This document shows, piece after piece, positions 25,787 to 35,144 of a stretch of 64,000 nucleotides of DNA. Both the position numbers and the translations under genes were made by a program. Below the pieces are notes generated by a model, which was given only the letters and a program-made list of their open reading frames with translations, ran no database searches and was not told the DNA's origin. The first letter of the stretch is position 1, and each line of letters opens with the position of its first letter. Origin of the DNA: Ruminococcaceae bacterium KH2T8 (GTDB lineage Bacteria > Bacillota > Clostridia > Saccharofermentanales > Saccharofermentanaceae); NCBI GenBank assembly GCA_900111435.1, contig FOIY01000001.1:62001-126000 (forward strand), written 5' to 3'.

Positions 25787-27685
25787 ATGGCTCTTGACGG
25801 TATTACCGCGCAGCTTCTGGCGCACGAACTCGATAATGAACTCAAGGGTGCAAGGATCGATAAAGTCTTCGAGCCCGATAAATATACGGTCATCCTTCAC
25901 ATCAGGACCAATAGCGGGATCAGAAAGCTGCTCTTATCAGCTAACCCTTCCGCTCCCAGGATAAACATCACGGAATCCACAAGAGAAAACCCGCAGATGC
26001 CTCCTTCCTTTTGTATGCTCCTTCGAAAGCACTTATCCGGATCACGCATAGTATCAATTACGAATCCCGGATACGAAAGGATCATTGAGATAACAGCGAG
26101 CACGACGGACGAGCTTCACGATACCAAGAATATCAGGCTCATAGTCGAGCTCATGGGAAGATACAGCAATCTTATCCTCGTAAACGCAGGCGGCAAGATA
26201 TTAGACAGTCTTATCCACGTTGACTACAGCGTCAGCCGTGTAAGAGAAGTAATGCCCGCCAGGATCTACGAGTATCCGCCTACGCAGGATAAGTTCACTT
26301 GTGAAGAGGTGCTTTCGCTCGTATCGGAAGGAATGCTCCCGATCGAAGAATCCGAGATGGGCCGCCCGATGGACAAGGCACTTCTCAACTCTATAAAGGG
26401 CATCTCACCTAACCTTTGCAGACAGCTTTGCATGCGAGCTGATATTGACGACCGCCTCCCTGCAAAGAATCTTACGAAAGATAATGAAGACGCGCTCATA
26501 AGCGTAGTAAAGGATTTCGCGCTGAAGGTCATAAACTACGACTACGAGCCCGCATCTTACTATAGCGAAGATGACATGGCGTGCGACTACTCACCTTTCG
26601 AGCTAATCGGTCACGCCAAGATGAAGAAAGCATCGTCGATCTCCGAAGCAATCGACATGTATTACCTTGAGAAAGACCGCTTCATCGACTTAGATAACAA
26701 GAAGCAGCGTCTCAAGACGATAATCGGCAGTGCTCTTACACACGCGACGCGTAAGGCCGAGCTTCATATGGCTGATAAGGACGAAGGCAGCAAGGCCGAT
26801 CACTATAAGCATTGCGCCGATCTGATCCTCGGCTACCAGTACATGCTCAAGGGCAAGGAAGATTCGCTCACCTGCTCTGATTACTACGTTGACCCGCCTA
26901 AGGATGTCACTATCAAGCTCGATCCGTCGCTCAATGCTTCGGATAATGCACAGGAATACTATAAGCGCTTCAGAAAAGCGAAGCGAAAGCTGCAGCTCGC
27001 AGAAGAATATCTTGTCGACGATCAGATGGCGATCGATTATCTGAGGTCGCTCAAAGCCGCTGCAGATGCCGCATCCTGTGAAGACGATATCAACGCGATA
27101 AATATGGAGCTCATGTCCATCTCGGCCAAGCCGACTAAGACAAAACACGTCAATAATCAGGGCAACCCCAATGCCACAGTCGGCAAGGCAAAGTCCGGCA
27201 AGGCCTCTTCGAGAGCCCTGCGCGAAGCAGCTAAGAGAGCACGTGAAAAGAATGCTTCCAAAGGCAATAAGAACGAGCGTCCTCTGCCCTTCAGACAGTA
27301 TGAGACTTCCGACGGTCGCAAGATCCTCTGCGGCAGAAATAATATCCAGAACGATGAGCTCACATTTAAGATCGCCGATAAGGACGACTGGTGGTTCCAC
27401 ATCAAGGGCATGCCCGGTACGCATGTTATCTTAAAGAGCGTAAAAGGCGAAGAATTCCCCCCCGATAATTCCGTTATCGAAGCTGCGCAGACTGCAGCCT
27501 TCTTCTCAAAGAGTATAATGCTTGAGGAACATGCGGCTACCGAAGGAAGCAAAGCCGGAGATATCAAGGCCGAGGTCGATTACTGCAAGGTATCACATGT
27601 TAAGAAGATCCCCGGAGCAAAGCCCGGCATGGTCATCTACGAAGGTTATTATTCTATCGTGGTAAGTGCCAAAGAGATCGGCTGA
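25787..27685 (+). CDS. rqcH: RqcH (NFACT/Rqc2 family) ribosome quality-control factor
   Basis: 632 residues. NFACT-N domain at the start (MALDGITAQLLAHELDNEL), middle helical and coiled-coil region (about 270-440), Lys/Ala-rich segment, then the NFACT-R domain with FRQYETSDGRKILCGRNN and DDWWFHIKGMPGTHV. RqcH binds stalled 50S-peptidyl-tRNA complexes and adds C-terminal Ala tails. Often annotated as fibronectin-binding protein A. Confidence 0.93.
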   Translation: MALDGITAQLLAHELDNELKGARIDKVFEPDKYTVILHIRTNSGIRKLLLSANPSAPRINITESTRENPQMPPSFCMLLRKHLSGSRIVSITNPGYERIIEITASTTDELHDTKNIRLIVELMGRYSNLILVNAGGKILDSLIHVDYSVSRVREVMPARIYEYPPTQDKFTCEEVLSLVSEGMLPIEESEMGRPMDKALLNSIKGISPNLCRQLCMRADIDDRLPAKNLTKDNEDALISVVKDFALKVINYDYEPASYYSEDDMACDYSPFELIGHAKMKKASSISEAIDMYYLEKDRFIDLDNKKQRLKTIIGSALTHATRKAELHMADKDEGSKADHYKHCADLILGYQYMLKGKEDSLTCSDYYVDPPKDVTIKLDPSLNASDNAQEYYKRFRKAKRKLQLAEEYLVDDQMAIDYLRSLKAAADAASCEDDINAINMELMSISAKPTKTKHVNNQGNPNATVGKAKSGKASSRALREAAKRAREKNASKGNKNERPLPFRQYETSDGRKILCGRNNIQNDELTFKIADKDDWWFHIKGMPGTHVILKSVKGEEFPPDNSVIEAAQTAAFFSKSIMLEEHAATEGSKAGDIKAEVDYCKVSHVKKIPGAKPGMVIYEGYYSIVVSAKEIG

Positions 27686-27718
27686 TCCCGTCAGCCACCG
27701 CGAGCAGCGAAACGTAAC

Positions 27719-27740
27719 AAAACGCAATATTTTGCGTTTT
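27719..27740. terminator. Bidirectional terminator between rqcH and queH
   Basis: AAAACGCAA-loop-TTGCGTTTT serves the plus-strand operon and overlaps the queH stop codon on the minus strand. Confidence 0.7.
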
Positions 27741-28311
27741 AATCTTCAAAAGACTTCAGTATCTTATCCTTAAATTTCGATTCCTCAAGAGAGAAAATGC
27801 AGCCGCAGTATTTCTGTCTGTAAAGGCCTATATCACGTGCCATATTCTGACCATCACGAAAGCCCGGGCGGAAGTCATAGTAATCGAACCTGACTCCGTA
27901 TTTCGAAGCCTTATCACCTGCTATGCGCGCGATCGTATCATGCTGCTGGTATGGACTTACAAGCAAAGTAGTACATATCGAATCATAGCCGTTCTCAGCG
28001 GCAAACTTTGCTACGTTATCAAGACGCACATCATAGCACATCTCACAGCGCGACTTATACTCAGAAAGATAATCACCGCTCTTCCAGTAATCTTCGCGGC
28101 AATCGATATGCCCCTCACCACCGTCACGTACCAGAGTCACATTATAATGATCAGCTGCCTTCTGAAGATTCTCGAGGCGACGGTTCCATTCATACAAAGG
28201 ATGGATATTCGGATTGAACCAATACAGATCGAGATCTACTCCTTCACTAAGGAGAAAGTCAACGGGATACATGGCACAAGGACCGCAACACGCATGAAGG
28301 AGCATCGACAT
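27739..28311 (-). CDS. queH: Epoxyqueuosine reductase QueH
   Basis: 190 residues from the ATG at 28311, which lies immediately after the ruvB stop. Cys motifs HACCGPCAMYP at the N-terminus, CEMCYDVRL and YCGCIFS at the C-terminus coordinate the Fe-S cluster and iron of QueH (DUF208), which performs the last step of tRNA queuosine synthesis. Fourth gene of the ruvC-ruvA-ruvB-queH operon. Confidence 0.92.
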   Translation of the reverse strand: MSMLLHACCGPCAMYPVDFLLSEGVDLDLYWFNPNIHPLYEWNRRLENLQKAADHYNVTLVRDGGEGHIDCREDYWKSGDYLSEYKSRCEMCYDVRLDNVAKFAAENGYDSICTTLLVSPYQQHDTIARIAGDKASKYGVRFDYYDFRPGFRDGQNMARDIGLYRQKYCGCIFSLEESKFKDKILKSFED

Positions 28312-28312
28312 A

Positions 28313-29425
28313 TTATTCGCCGCCCTTCGAACCGTTAAGGTCCATGGAGAGATTCTCAAATCCTACTGACGGAACATTGCTGTTCTTAGTCATAAATGAA
28401 GGCGGCACGGGCACCTTTAAGTGCTCGAAAGCACGAAGCGTCAACACACGTCCGCGAGGAGTCTTCGCGATGAATCCGTTCTGCAGAAGGAACGGCTCAT
28501 AGACATCCTCGATAGTGATTGGATCTTCGCCCGTACAAGCCGCAAGTGTCTCAAGTCCGACGGGACCACCCCTGAAGACATCAGCGATCGTCATCAAGAT
28601 ACGACGGTCAATGGAATCAAGACCGATCTCATCGATATCGAGCGCATTAAGACCGAAGTCAGAGACTTCCTTATCGATCACATCCTTCTCAAGATATGCT
28701 GCATAGTCACGCATACGCTTCAGAAGACGTATAGCGATACGAGGAGTACCTCTTGATCTGGAAGCGATATTACGAAGACCTGCGTCATCTATTTCGATCT
28801 CGAGAAGACCTGCATCACGTCTTAAGATATCCATCAGATCTTCCGTATCGTAGAGCTCGAGTCTGTGGAGCATTCCGAAACGGTCACGAAGAGGCGCCGA
28901 AAGCATACCGGCTCTGGTAGTTGCTCCTACCAAAGTAAAGTGCGGAAGATCAAGTCTTACCGAACGTGCAGCGGGACCTTTACCGATCATGAGATCAAGG
29001 CAGTAATCCTCCATAGCGGGATAGAGAACTTCCTCGACACTTCGATTCAGACGATGGATCTCATCGATGAATAATACTTCGTTCTCGTTAAGGTTCGTAA
29101 GAATGGCCGCTAGATCACCTGCCTTCTCGATCGAAGGGCCCGTCGTTATATGCATTCCTACGCCCATCTCGGATGCGATGATGCCAGCAAGTGTTGTCTT
29201 TCCAAGGCCCGGAGGACCATAGAGCAAAACGTGATCCAAAGCATCATTACGTTTCTTTGCGGCACTAATAAAGATCTTGAGATTCTCCTTGACCTTCTTC
29301 TGACCGCTATAGTCATCAAATGTTATCGGGCGAAGATTCTTCTCGTCTCTGTCATCGAACTGCTTCTGCCTGCCGATGACTCTCTCCTCTTCTTCAAATC
29401 CGCCGCCGAACTGACCGTAATCCAT
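28313..29425 (-). CDS. ruvB: Holliday junction branch migration ATPase RuvB
   Basis: 370 residues. Walker [13 protein letters not shown], Walker [11 protein letters not shown], sensor [18 protein letters not shown], and a C-terminal winged helix with TPRGRVLT. Hexameric motor of the RuvABC complex. Located 4 bp after ruvA, in the same operon. Confidence 0.97.
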   Translation of the reverse strand: MDYGQFGGGFEEEERVIGRQKQFDDRDEKNLRPITFDDYSGQKKVKENLKIFISAAKKRNDALDHVLLYGPPGLGKTTLAGIIASEMGVGMHITTGPSIEKAGDLAAILTNLNENEVLFIDEIHRLNRSVEEVLYPAMEDYCLDLMIGKGPAARSVRLDLPHFTLVGATTRAGMLSAPLRDRFGMLHRLELYDTEDLMDILRRDAGLLEIEIDDAGLRNIASRSRGTPRIAIRLLKRMRDYAAYLEKDVIDKEVSDFGLNALDIDEIGLDSIDRRILMTIADVFRGGPVGLETLAACTGEDPITIEDVYEPFLLQNGFIAKTPRGRVLTLRAFEHLKVPVPPSFMTKNSNVPSVGFENLSMDLNGSKGGE

Positions 29426-29429
29426 CTAT

Positions 29430-30047
29430 TTACCTCGCAAGGCTCTTCAAAGCCATTCTGATCAAAGTCTGAAGATCAGCACCGTCTTCATATACGGAAC
29501 TTACTGCATTTGCGGCATCTGCCTGCTTATAGCCGAGTACCATGAGCGCCTCGACAGCATCAGAAGCAAGTGACGATGCGGGAACCGAAGCAACTCCATC
29601 CTCGCCGCCGATATCGATCTCGATCGCACCTGCACTCTTTCCGAGAGCCTTGAGCTTATCTCGAAGCTCCAGAACGATCCTCTCAGCACCCTTCTTACCA
29701 AGACCCTTGACTCCTGTCAGAGCCTTGACATCAGAACCCATTACGGCAAGTGCGAACTTATCGGGAGTCAGCTGCGAACAGATAGAATGTGCAACCTTGG
29801 GACCGATACCGCTTACCGTGATGAGCAGGAGAAACATATCCTTCTGCTCGGGCTCGGAAAATCCGTACAATGAGATATCATCTTCGCGCACGCTCTGATA
29901 GAGCCATACGCAAACATCAGTACCGATATGACCGAGCTTCGACGACAAAGCGAAAGGACATATTATCTCGTATCCGATGCCGTTATTTTCGACAACGATA
30001 AGATCGTCGGTTATCTTTACCAATTCACCTTTTATATATGAATACAT
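29430..30047 (-). CDS. ruvA: Holliday junction branch migration protein RuvA
   Basis: 205 residues. OB domain with MYSYIKGELV and NGIGYEIICP, two HhH motifs (TVSGIGPKVAHSI, GVKGLGKKGAERIVLELRDK), and a C-terminal domain with ALMVLGYKQADA that contacts RuvB. Confidence 0.97.
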   Translation of the reverse strand: MYSYIKGELVKITDDLIVVENNGIGYEIICPFALSSKLGHIGTDVCVWLYQSVREDDISLYGFSEPEQKDMFLLLITVSGIGPKVAHSICSQLTPDKFALAVMGSDVKALTGVKGLGKKGAERIVLELRDKLKALGKSAGAIEIDIGGEDGVASVPASSLASDAVEALMVLGYKQADAANAVSSVYEDGADLQTLIRMALKSLAR

Positions 30048-30066
30048 TAAATGCTATTCTCCATTC

Positions 30067-30657
30067 TTATTGTTTCCTTCTGATGCGATTCTCGATAACG
30101 GAACCTGCACGATCAGCGTAGCCGTAACGTCCGTACTGATATCCGGATACAGCCTGACCCGAGAACTTCGGACCCGTATGTGCGAGTGTTATCGCGATCG
30201 CAAGTGCGTCAGTAACGTCATCCGGCTTAGGCATTTCCTTAAGCCCCAAAAGAGTCTTTGTCATCATGGCGACCTGCTGCTTTTGAGCCTTACCGTAGCC
30301 TGTGACCGCGAGCTTTACCTCACCGGGAGTAAACTCATAAACAGGTATATTTGCACGCGCGGCCTCAACGATAACGACACCTCGTGCCTGTGCCGTACCG
30401 ATAGCGGTAGTCGTATTCTTATAAAGGAACAGCTCCTCTATCGCCATCTGATCAGGCTTATACATCTCAAGAAGAAATCTCATCTTCTCGTTGATCGCGA
30501 GAAGCCTTTCGGGGAAAGCCATCTTCGGCGGCGTAGTGATCGCGCCGTAGTCAACGCACCTGATCTTATTACCGGTCTTGGAGACTATGCCGTAACCCGT
30601 GATAGCATAACCCGGGTCTATTCCTATTATAGTGGTCGTCTCAGGACCGTCAGCCAT
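30067..30657 (-). CDS. ruvC: Holliday junction resolvase RuvC
   Basis: 196 residues. IIGIDPGYAITGYGIV carries the first catalytic Asp; AIEELFLYKN the Glu; the terminal DVTDALAIAI helix the last acidic residues. Nuclease of the RuvABC resolvasome; first gene of the operon. Confidence 0.96.
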   Translation of the reverse strand: MADGPETTTIIGIDPGYAITGYGIVSKTGNKIRCVDYGAITTPPKMAFPERLLAINEKMRFLLEMYKPDQMAIEELFLYKNTTTAIGTAQARGVVIVEAARANIPVYEFTPGEVKLAVTGYGKAQKQQVAMMTKTLLGLKEMPKPDDVTDALAIAITLAHTGPKFSGQAVSGYQYGRYGYADRAGSVIENRIRRKQ

Positions 30658-30702
30658 TGATATGATACTCTCCTATAAACATTTGTTCTTATTATAGCGA
30701 CT

Positions 30703-32028
30703 TCATGAAAGAACGTCAATTATCGCTTTGTGCGCTTTAGGAGGCTTAGCCGAATATTTAAATGCATCACATACCATTTCGAGAACGTCGAAGAGCTTCT
30801 CTTCCGAAAGCGTATGCATCGATCCTCTGCATAGAGACGCGATGACATCTCCTCTCTGAACCTTATCTCCTACTTTCTTGTAAAGGCAGATGCCGGCACC
30901 GTAATCGATCTCGTCATCCTTCTTCCGGCGTCCCGCACCGAGTGCGACTGAAGCATTACCTATTATATCGGCCTTGATACGAGAGATATAACCGGACTCC
31001 GTAGCTGAGATCTGCATCTCTTCGAAAGGCTTCTCAACGTACATCGGCGCTCCCGTATCGGTTATCGTTCCGCCCTGGGAAATAAGAAGGTCATAGTACT
31101 TGGTAAGCGCCGTTCCGTCAGTAAGGCGCTTCCTGCACTCTGCGACGAGCTCATCGTGGCTCATGCCGTTATCCTTGCCCGCGAGAGTAACGAGCTGAGA
31201 CGTAAGTTCACAAGCGACCTCGACAACATCCGCGGAACCCCTGCCGATCAGGACTTCATGCACTTCCTGCATCTCAAGGACATTACCTACTGTCTTACCC
31301 AGAGGCTGGTCCATATCTGTAATGACACAGACGGTCTTTCGCCCTGCGAGCTTTCCGATGCTTATCATGGCATTCGCAAGCTCTCGTGCCTTCTCTTCCG
31401 TCTTCATGAAAGCACCCGATCCGCATGTGACGTCAAGCACTATCGCCTGCGCGCCGCCTGCTATCTTCTTGCTCATGATGCTCGAAGCGATGAGCGGGAT
31501 GGAATCCACCGTACCCGTAACGTCACGAAGCGCATAGAGGATCTTATCCGCGGGACAGAGCTCGGGAGTCTGGCCGGAGATGACCATACCGCATTCCTTT
31601 ATATATTTAGGAAAATCCTTCTGATCGACCTCGCAGTTAAAGCCCTTGATCGACTGGAACTTATCGACCGTTCCGCCGGTGAATCCGAGGCCCCTGCCCG
31701 AAAGCTTAACGCTCGAGACGCCGAATGTCGCGCACAAAGGAAGAACGAGCGGAGTGATCTTATCGCCGACACCGCCGGTACTGTGCTTATCAACGGGGAT
31801 GCCGTCAACATACGAAAGATCATTTTGTTGACCCGAATGAGTCATCTCCATCGTAAGGGTCGTCATCTCACGGTCAGTCATTCCGTTTAAGACGATAGCC
31901 ATGAGAAGCGCCGAGATCTGATAGTCGGGGATCGACCTGTCCGTGACACCTTTTATAAAGAAACTAATCTGCTCATCAGAAAGCTCTCTGCCGTAACGCT
32001 TATCCAATATGATATCTACAAAATTCAT
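30703..32028 (-). CDS. pdp: Pyrimidine-nucleoside (thymidine) phosphorylase
   Basis: 441 residues. Signature SGRGLGFTGGTVDKFQSI, phosphate-site VDKHSTGGVGDK, ITDMDQPLGKTVGN and a C-terminal biotinyl-like alpha/beta domain. Phosphorolysis of uridine, thymidine or deoxyuridine in salvage. The genes usually beside it (deoC, cdd) are absent here. Confidence 0.93.
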   Translation of the reverse strand: MNFVDIILDKRYGRELSDEQISFFIKGVTDRSIPDYQISALLMAIVLNGMTDREMTTLTMEMTHSGQQNDLSYVDGIPVDKHSTGGVGDKITPLVLPLCATFGVSSVKLSGRGLGFTGGTVDKFQSIKGFNCEVDQKDFPKYIKECGMVISGQTPELCPADKILYALRDVTGTVDSIPLIASSIMSKKIAGGAQAIVLDVTCGSGAFMKTEEKARELANAMISIGKLAGRKTVCVITDMDQPLGKTVGNVLEMQEVHEVLIGRGSADVVEVACELTSQLVTLAGKDNGMSHDELVAECRKRLTDGTALTKYYDLLISQGGTITDTGAPMYVEKPFEEMQISATESGYISRIKADIIGNASVALGAGRRKKDDEIDYGAGICLYKKVGDKVQRGDVIASLCRGSMHTLSEEKLFDVLEMVCDAFKYSAKPPKAHKAIIDVLS

Positions 32029-32088
32029 AGGCCAAGCCCCCGTATATTCTTATTACAACATCAATTATAACATTAGAGATCCTTGTGG

Positions 32089-32103
32089 TATCATTAGCGT
32101 ATG
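32089..32103 (+). promoter_or_regulatory. -10 box placed for a leaderless oxidoreductase mRNA
   Basis: TATCAT at 32089-32094 is six bases from the ATG at 32101, so transcription would start at or next to the start codon. No Shine-Dalgarno is visible. The -35 is weak. Confidence 0.4.
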
Positions 32104-33216
32104 GATAAAAAACTGACGGTAATAATCATCGGTTGCGGCCGTGTCGCAGCCAAGCACATAAAGGCAATTCAGAAGCTTAAGGACAAGGTAGTCCTCAAGG
32201 CACTCGTAGACGTATCCGACAAGGCTCCCAAGAAGCTTCTCGCGGACGCTAAGATCCCTGAGAGCGAAGTTCAGATCTATAGCGACTACAAGGTAGCGAT
32301 CGACGAGATAAAGCCTGATATCGTAGCTGTTACGGTCCCCTCGGGACTTCATTTTCAGATAGCGGAATATGCCATGACTCATGGTTCCAACATCCTTCTC
32401 GAAAAGCCCATGACGATGTCATCCGGAGACTCCAGAAGGATCTATGAGATCTCACGCGAATGCGACAAGAAGATCGCAATGGGACATATCTACAGATACT
32501 TCCCTCTCGTTAATATATTAAGACAGGATATAGCAGCAGGAAAGTTCGGCAAGGTAACTCACGGTACCATCTTCGTAAGATGGGGACACGGCGAGGATTA
32601 CTACTCCTCCGCTGCATGGAGAGGAACATGGAAATCTGACGGCGGTGCCATGATGAACCAGACGATCCATGCAATCGACCTTCTCGTATGGCTCATGGGA
32701 AGCACTCCGGTCGAAGCTGCTTCAATGCTCGCTCAAAGAGTTCGAAAGATAGAGGCAGAAGATCTCGGTATGGCTATCCTCCGTATGAGCGACGGTTCAC
32801 TCGCATCGATAGAAGGAACTACCGCAACATCAGATAAAGATCACAGCGCAATGTTCACCGTCCTCTGCGAAAACGGTACGATAAGCCTCGGACTTCAAAG
32901 AGGTATCCCGAAGCTCGACATCAGAGACGGCAAGAACAAAAAGCTCAATTTCCACTATGTAATGAAACAGATAAAGGCAAGCGGAATATCTTCCCTCCTT
33001 ACCGCACTTAACCCCCATACGGGAATCTATGCAGACTTCATTGAAGCGATCAACAATAACAGGCAGCCTATCGCCGATGCCATGAGCGGATACTCCTCCG
33101 TAGACACTCTTATGGGTATCTACAGATCAGCGAAAGAAGCCCGTCCGATCGCCCTTCCTCTTGCCGAAGATTTCTCTTCCGAAGACATGAAAAACTTTTT
33201 TGAAAATAAGTGTTGA
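32101..33216 (+). CDS. Gfo/Idh/MocA family NAD(P)-dependent oxidoreductase
   Basis: 371 residues. Rossmann start VIIIGCGRVAAKHIKAI, LLEKPMTMSSGD (the Glu-Lys-Pro motif), GHIYRYFP, and GGAMMNQTIHAIDLLVW with the catalytic His. Resembles sugar or UDP-sugar 3-dehydrogenases of surface polysaccharide pathways; the substrate cannot be told. Its TGA stop lies inside the -35 box of the tRNA-Lys promoter. Confidence 0.85.
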   Translation: MDKKLTVIIIGCGRVAAKHIKAIQKLKDKVVLKALVDVSDKAPKKLLADAKIPESEVQIYSDYKVAIDEIKPDIVAVTVPSGLHFQIAEYAMTHGSNILLEKPMTMSSGDSRRIYEISRECDKKIAMGHIYRYFPLVNILRQDIAAGKFGKVTHGTIFVRWGHGEDYYSSAAWRGTWKSDGGAMMNQTIHAIDLLVWLMGSTPVEAASMLAQRVRKIEAEDLGMAILRMSDGSLASIEGTTATSDKDHSAMFTVLCENGTISLGLQRGIPKLDIRDGKNKKLNFHYVMKQIKASGISSLLTALNPHTGIYADFIEAINNNRQPIADAMSGYSSVDTLMGIYRSAKEARPIALPLAEDFSSEDMKNFFENKC

Positions 33217-33240
33217 CATCGGAGATTGCAATGTTATAAT
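33213..33240 (+). promoter_or_regulatory. Consensus promoter of tRNA-Lys, overlapping the preceding stop codon
   Basis: TTGACA (33213-33218), 16-bp spacer, TATAAT (33235-33240). Both boxes are perfect consensus. The TGA stop of the oxidoreductase gene (33214-33216) lies within the -35. Confidence 0.85.
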
Positions 33241-33263
33241 AAACAAGCTGAAACGAGCAAGAC

Positions 33264-33339
33264 GCACCATTAGCTCAGATGGTAGAGCAACTGACTCTTA
33301 ATCAGTGGGCCCCGGGTTCGAGTCCCTGATGGTGCACCA
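33264..33339 (+). tRNA. tRNA-Lys (CTT anticodon)
   Basis: Acceptor GCACCAT pairs with ATGGTGC; D-arm GCTC...GAGC; anticodon stem ACTGA/TCAGT with loop CTCTTAA, anticodon CTT; TTCGAGT T-loop; CCA encoded at 33337-33339. One C-T mismatch in the T-stem. Confidence 0.95.
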
Positions 33340-33342
33340 GGT

Positions 33343-33375
33343 AAGACCACCGAAGTAATTCGGTGGTCTTTTCAT
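33343..33375 (+). terminator. Terminator of tRNA-Lys
   Basis: AAGACCACCGAA-GTAA-TTCGGTGGTCTT followed by TTC, four bases after the tRNA. Confidence 0.85.
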
Positions 33376-33447
33376 GCGTAAAAATCAGGTGTTCGAGGTG
33401 CACTCAGTATCATGAGAATGGCCTCCCTCGCGCACATGTCGCGCGAA

Positions 33448-33498
33448 GTCGCTCAACTTGTCGCGCACAACCCTCGATAGAGCGACAGCAAGTGCGAC
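33448..33498. repeat. Dyad unit B: GTCGC(T/G) x2 / (A/T)GCGAC x2 with 12-21-12 bp geometry
   Basis: GTCGCT 33448, GTCGCG 33460, AGCGAC 33481, TGCGAC 33493; start-to-start 12, 21 and 12 bp. This is identical to the spacing of the two units at 52293-52405. Extra TCGCGC words lie at 33428 and 33439. The rest of 33340-34075 is AT-rich without a clear intact gene. Confidence 0.65.
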
Positions 33499-33629
33499 AA
33501 ACGGCGCACAGTTCCCTTTTGTAAACTATATCACCACAGTGATACAATACTATTCAATTCAATCAACATTCCCCACATCACCTTCACTAAATTACGCTTT
33601 ACATTAATAATGTTTTACTATGTTGTATT

Positions 33630-33818
33630 TCAGCAATACATAAAATCACAAAGTGTTCGCACCCACGCATTATCGATCAAACAGATCAGTCCGCGATGTA
33701 AAGCCTGCCTGAAACACATCCTCACGGATGCTGCGAGCTTGACAGCTCAGGACTTGATCTGTGCCAGGTATTCAAGCGCGGTTGCTCCATTAGCGTTTAC
33801 TCAAACGAGATTAATCAT
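33630..33818 (-). pseudogene. Possible degraded ORF with ribosome-binding site
   Basis: AAGGAG lies 8 nt before an ATG at 33818, but the frame has TGA at codon 6 and again near codon 24 before a final TGA at 33630. Between the stops it reads protein-like (NANGATALEYLAQIKS, AVKLAASVRMCFRQAL). No family recognised. Probably decayed. Confidence 0.25.
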
Positions 33819-34075
33819 TCTGTTCGCTCCTTAGAAAAAAAAGCATCATTATTATTATCTATCTGCAAGAACCTTATGATACAGGTACAGGTCCATAGAT
33901 TTGTTAGATATCCGGTTTATTTATCACTTTCGTTGTTATTTGTCAAAGTTTCCTTATTTCAGCTTGACATTTTGAGCACTTGTATACTAGAATTTTCGTT
34001 GGTTTCTTTTATATCTCTATACCGGTTACGAGAATGTATTGATAACCAAATAAATTAAGAATTTAGGAGAATAAT

Positions 34076-34522
34076 ATGAAGAATCTCAAAAATGCAATTG
34101 CAACTGTATTGACAGCTGCAACAATTATTTCTGGTTACAGCGGATTAGCTAATGCTGCATCTAATTCTCCCAGACCGGAATGCACAGGTGACGTTGGAAA
34201 AGAAGTATCAAGAATACACGATAATTATGGTCATGAAATAATAGTTCGTAGAGGAGATGCAAATTCTGATGGTGTAATCAATGCAATTGATGCTACACAT
34301 ATCCTGAGATACCTAAACGCAAAAGATGCTAAAAAGATTAAAATTCCAGGATTTACTCATTTTTACGTTCAATACGGAGACCCTTCTCATCCAGAGAATT
34401 ACGCATTATATGAATATCTCTATGGATATTACTATAGCGAGATGGATGTCGATCACGATGGGGATGTAGATCAAGTGGATGCTACACGATTATTACAATA
34501 TCTTCTTTGGAGAGATTTCTAA
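34076..34522 (+). CDS. Small secreted dockerin-type protein
   Basis: 148 residues: signal peptide (about 1-27, ending ANA), short spacer, then two dockerin Ca-binding repeats, GDANSDGVINAIDATHILRYL (about 60-80) and MDVDHDGDVDQVDATRLLQYL (about 122-143). The two repeats are separated by about 40 residues instead of the usual 10-20. There is no catalytic domain, so it would be an adaptor or free dockerin. AGGAG precedes the ATG. Confidence 0.8.
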   Translation: MKNLKNAIATVLTAATIISGYSGLANAASNSPRPECTGDVGKEVSRIHDNYGHEIIVRRGDANSDGVINAIDATHILRYLNAKDAKKIKIPGFTHFYVQYGDPSHPENYALYEYLYGYYYSEMDVDHDGDVDQVDATRLLQYLLWRDF

Positions 34523-34539
34523 TCTACATTTTTCAGCAA

Positions 34540-34569
34540 AAGCGGACCGAGATGTTTTTCGGTTCGCTT
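34540..34569 (+). terminator. Hairpin after the dockerin gene
   Basis: AGCGGACCGA-8 nt-TCGGTTCGCT, a 10-bp stem with one G-T pair. The T-run is weak. Confidence 0.5.
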
Positions 34570-34592
34570 CTGCTATATTCAATTATTCCGAC

Positions 34593-34902
34593 TCATGATG
34601 TGAACAGTTCAGCTTCAATTGATTCGAGGATATCTGCCCGTACCTTATGATCCAGATACTGAATATCAAACTACCCCTCGTGGATCATTGTTGCGAATTC
34701 ACTTTTATAGTATATATCCATTAGCGGACTCAAATGACAAGCCACGCTTATCGGCTAGGTATTCTATTATCCTTTCTTCGAGCTTTTCCTGATATATTCC
34801 TTCAATTATCCTATCGTCCCTCATACTGCCCCTTCTCCCGCCGGCAATATATTCCTCAATATCGCAATCAAAATCCTGTTCCCTATGTTCGCAATATCTC
34901 AT
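34593..34902 (-). pseudogene. Broken small gene: one frameshift and one in-frame stop
   Basis: The frame from 34902 reads to LADKRGLSFESA then goes out of frame and stops at 34705. Dropping one base (the A after GCT) restores MDIYYKSEFATMIHEG, an in-frame TAG, then FDIQYLDHKVRADILESIEA to a TGA at 34593-34595. The combined sequence matches a family of about 100-residue proteins common in gut Clostridia (YLA-x-KR...A-x-D-x-YY-x-S...QYLD), often near toxin-antitoxin genes. Clearly inactivated by two lesions. Confidence 0.65.
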
Positions 34903-35144
34903 AATGAGGGGTAAGGAAACAATCTATTCAATCAGATTTTTTAAGAATCTTATAAACCGCCGAAGGAGATTTGCCCCATTTTCTTGAGTATGCATGGTTA
35001 CTCCACCAGCGATAACGAACGCCAATTGTCGCTCTTAGCAACACACTTCCCTCTTGTCCGCATCCAATGCATCTGATAGAATTGCAAAAGAAACCTACTC
35101 TTCACATTTCCACGTTGCCATCAGCAACATTCGAGGCACTACTT

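Noticed and set aside
33630-33818. Selenocysteine or recoded gene from the two in-frame TGA codons
   Set aside because: No SECIS-like hairpin after either TGA and no Sec-family match; decay is simpler.
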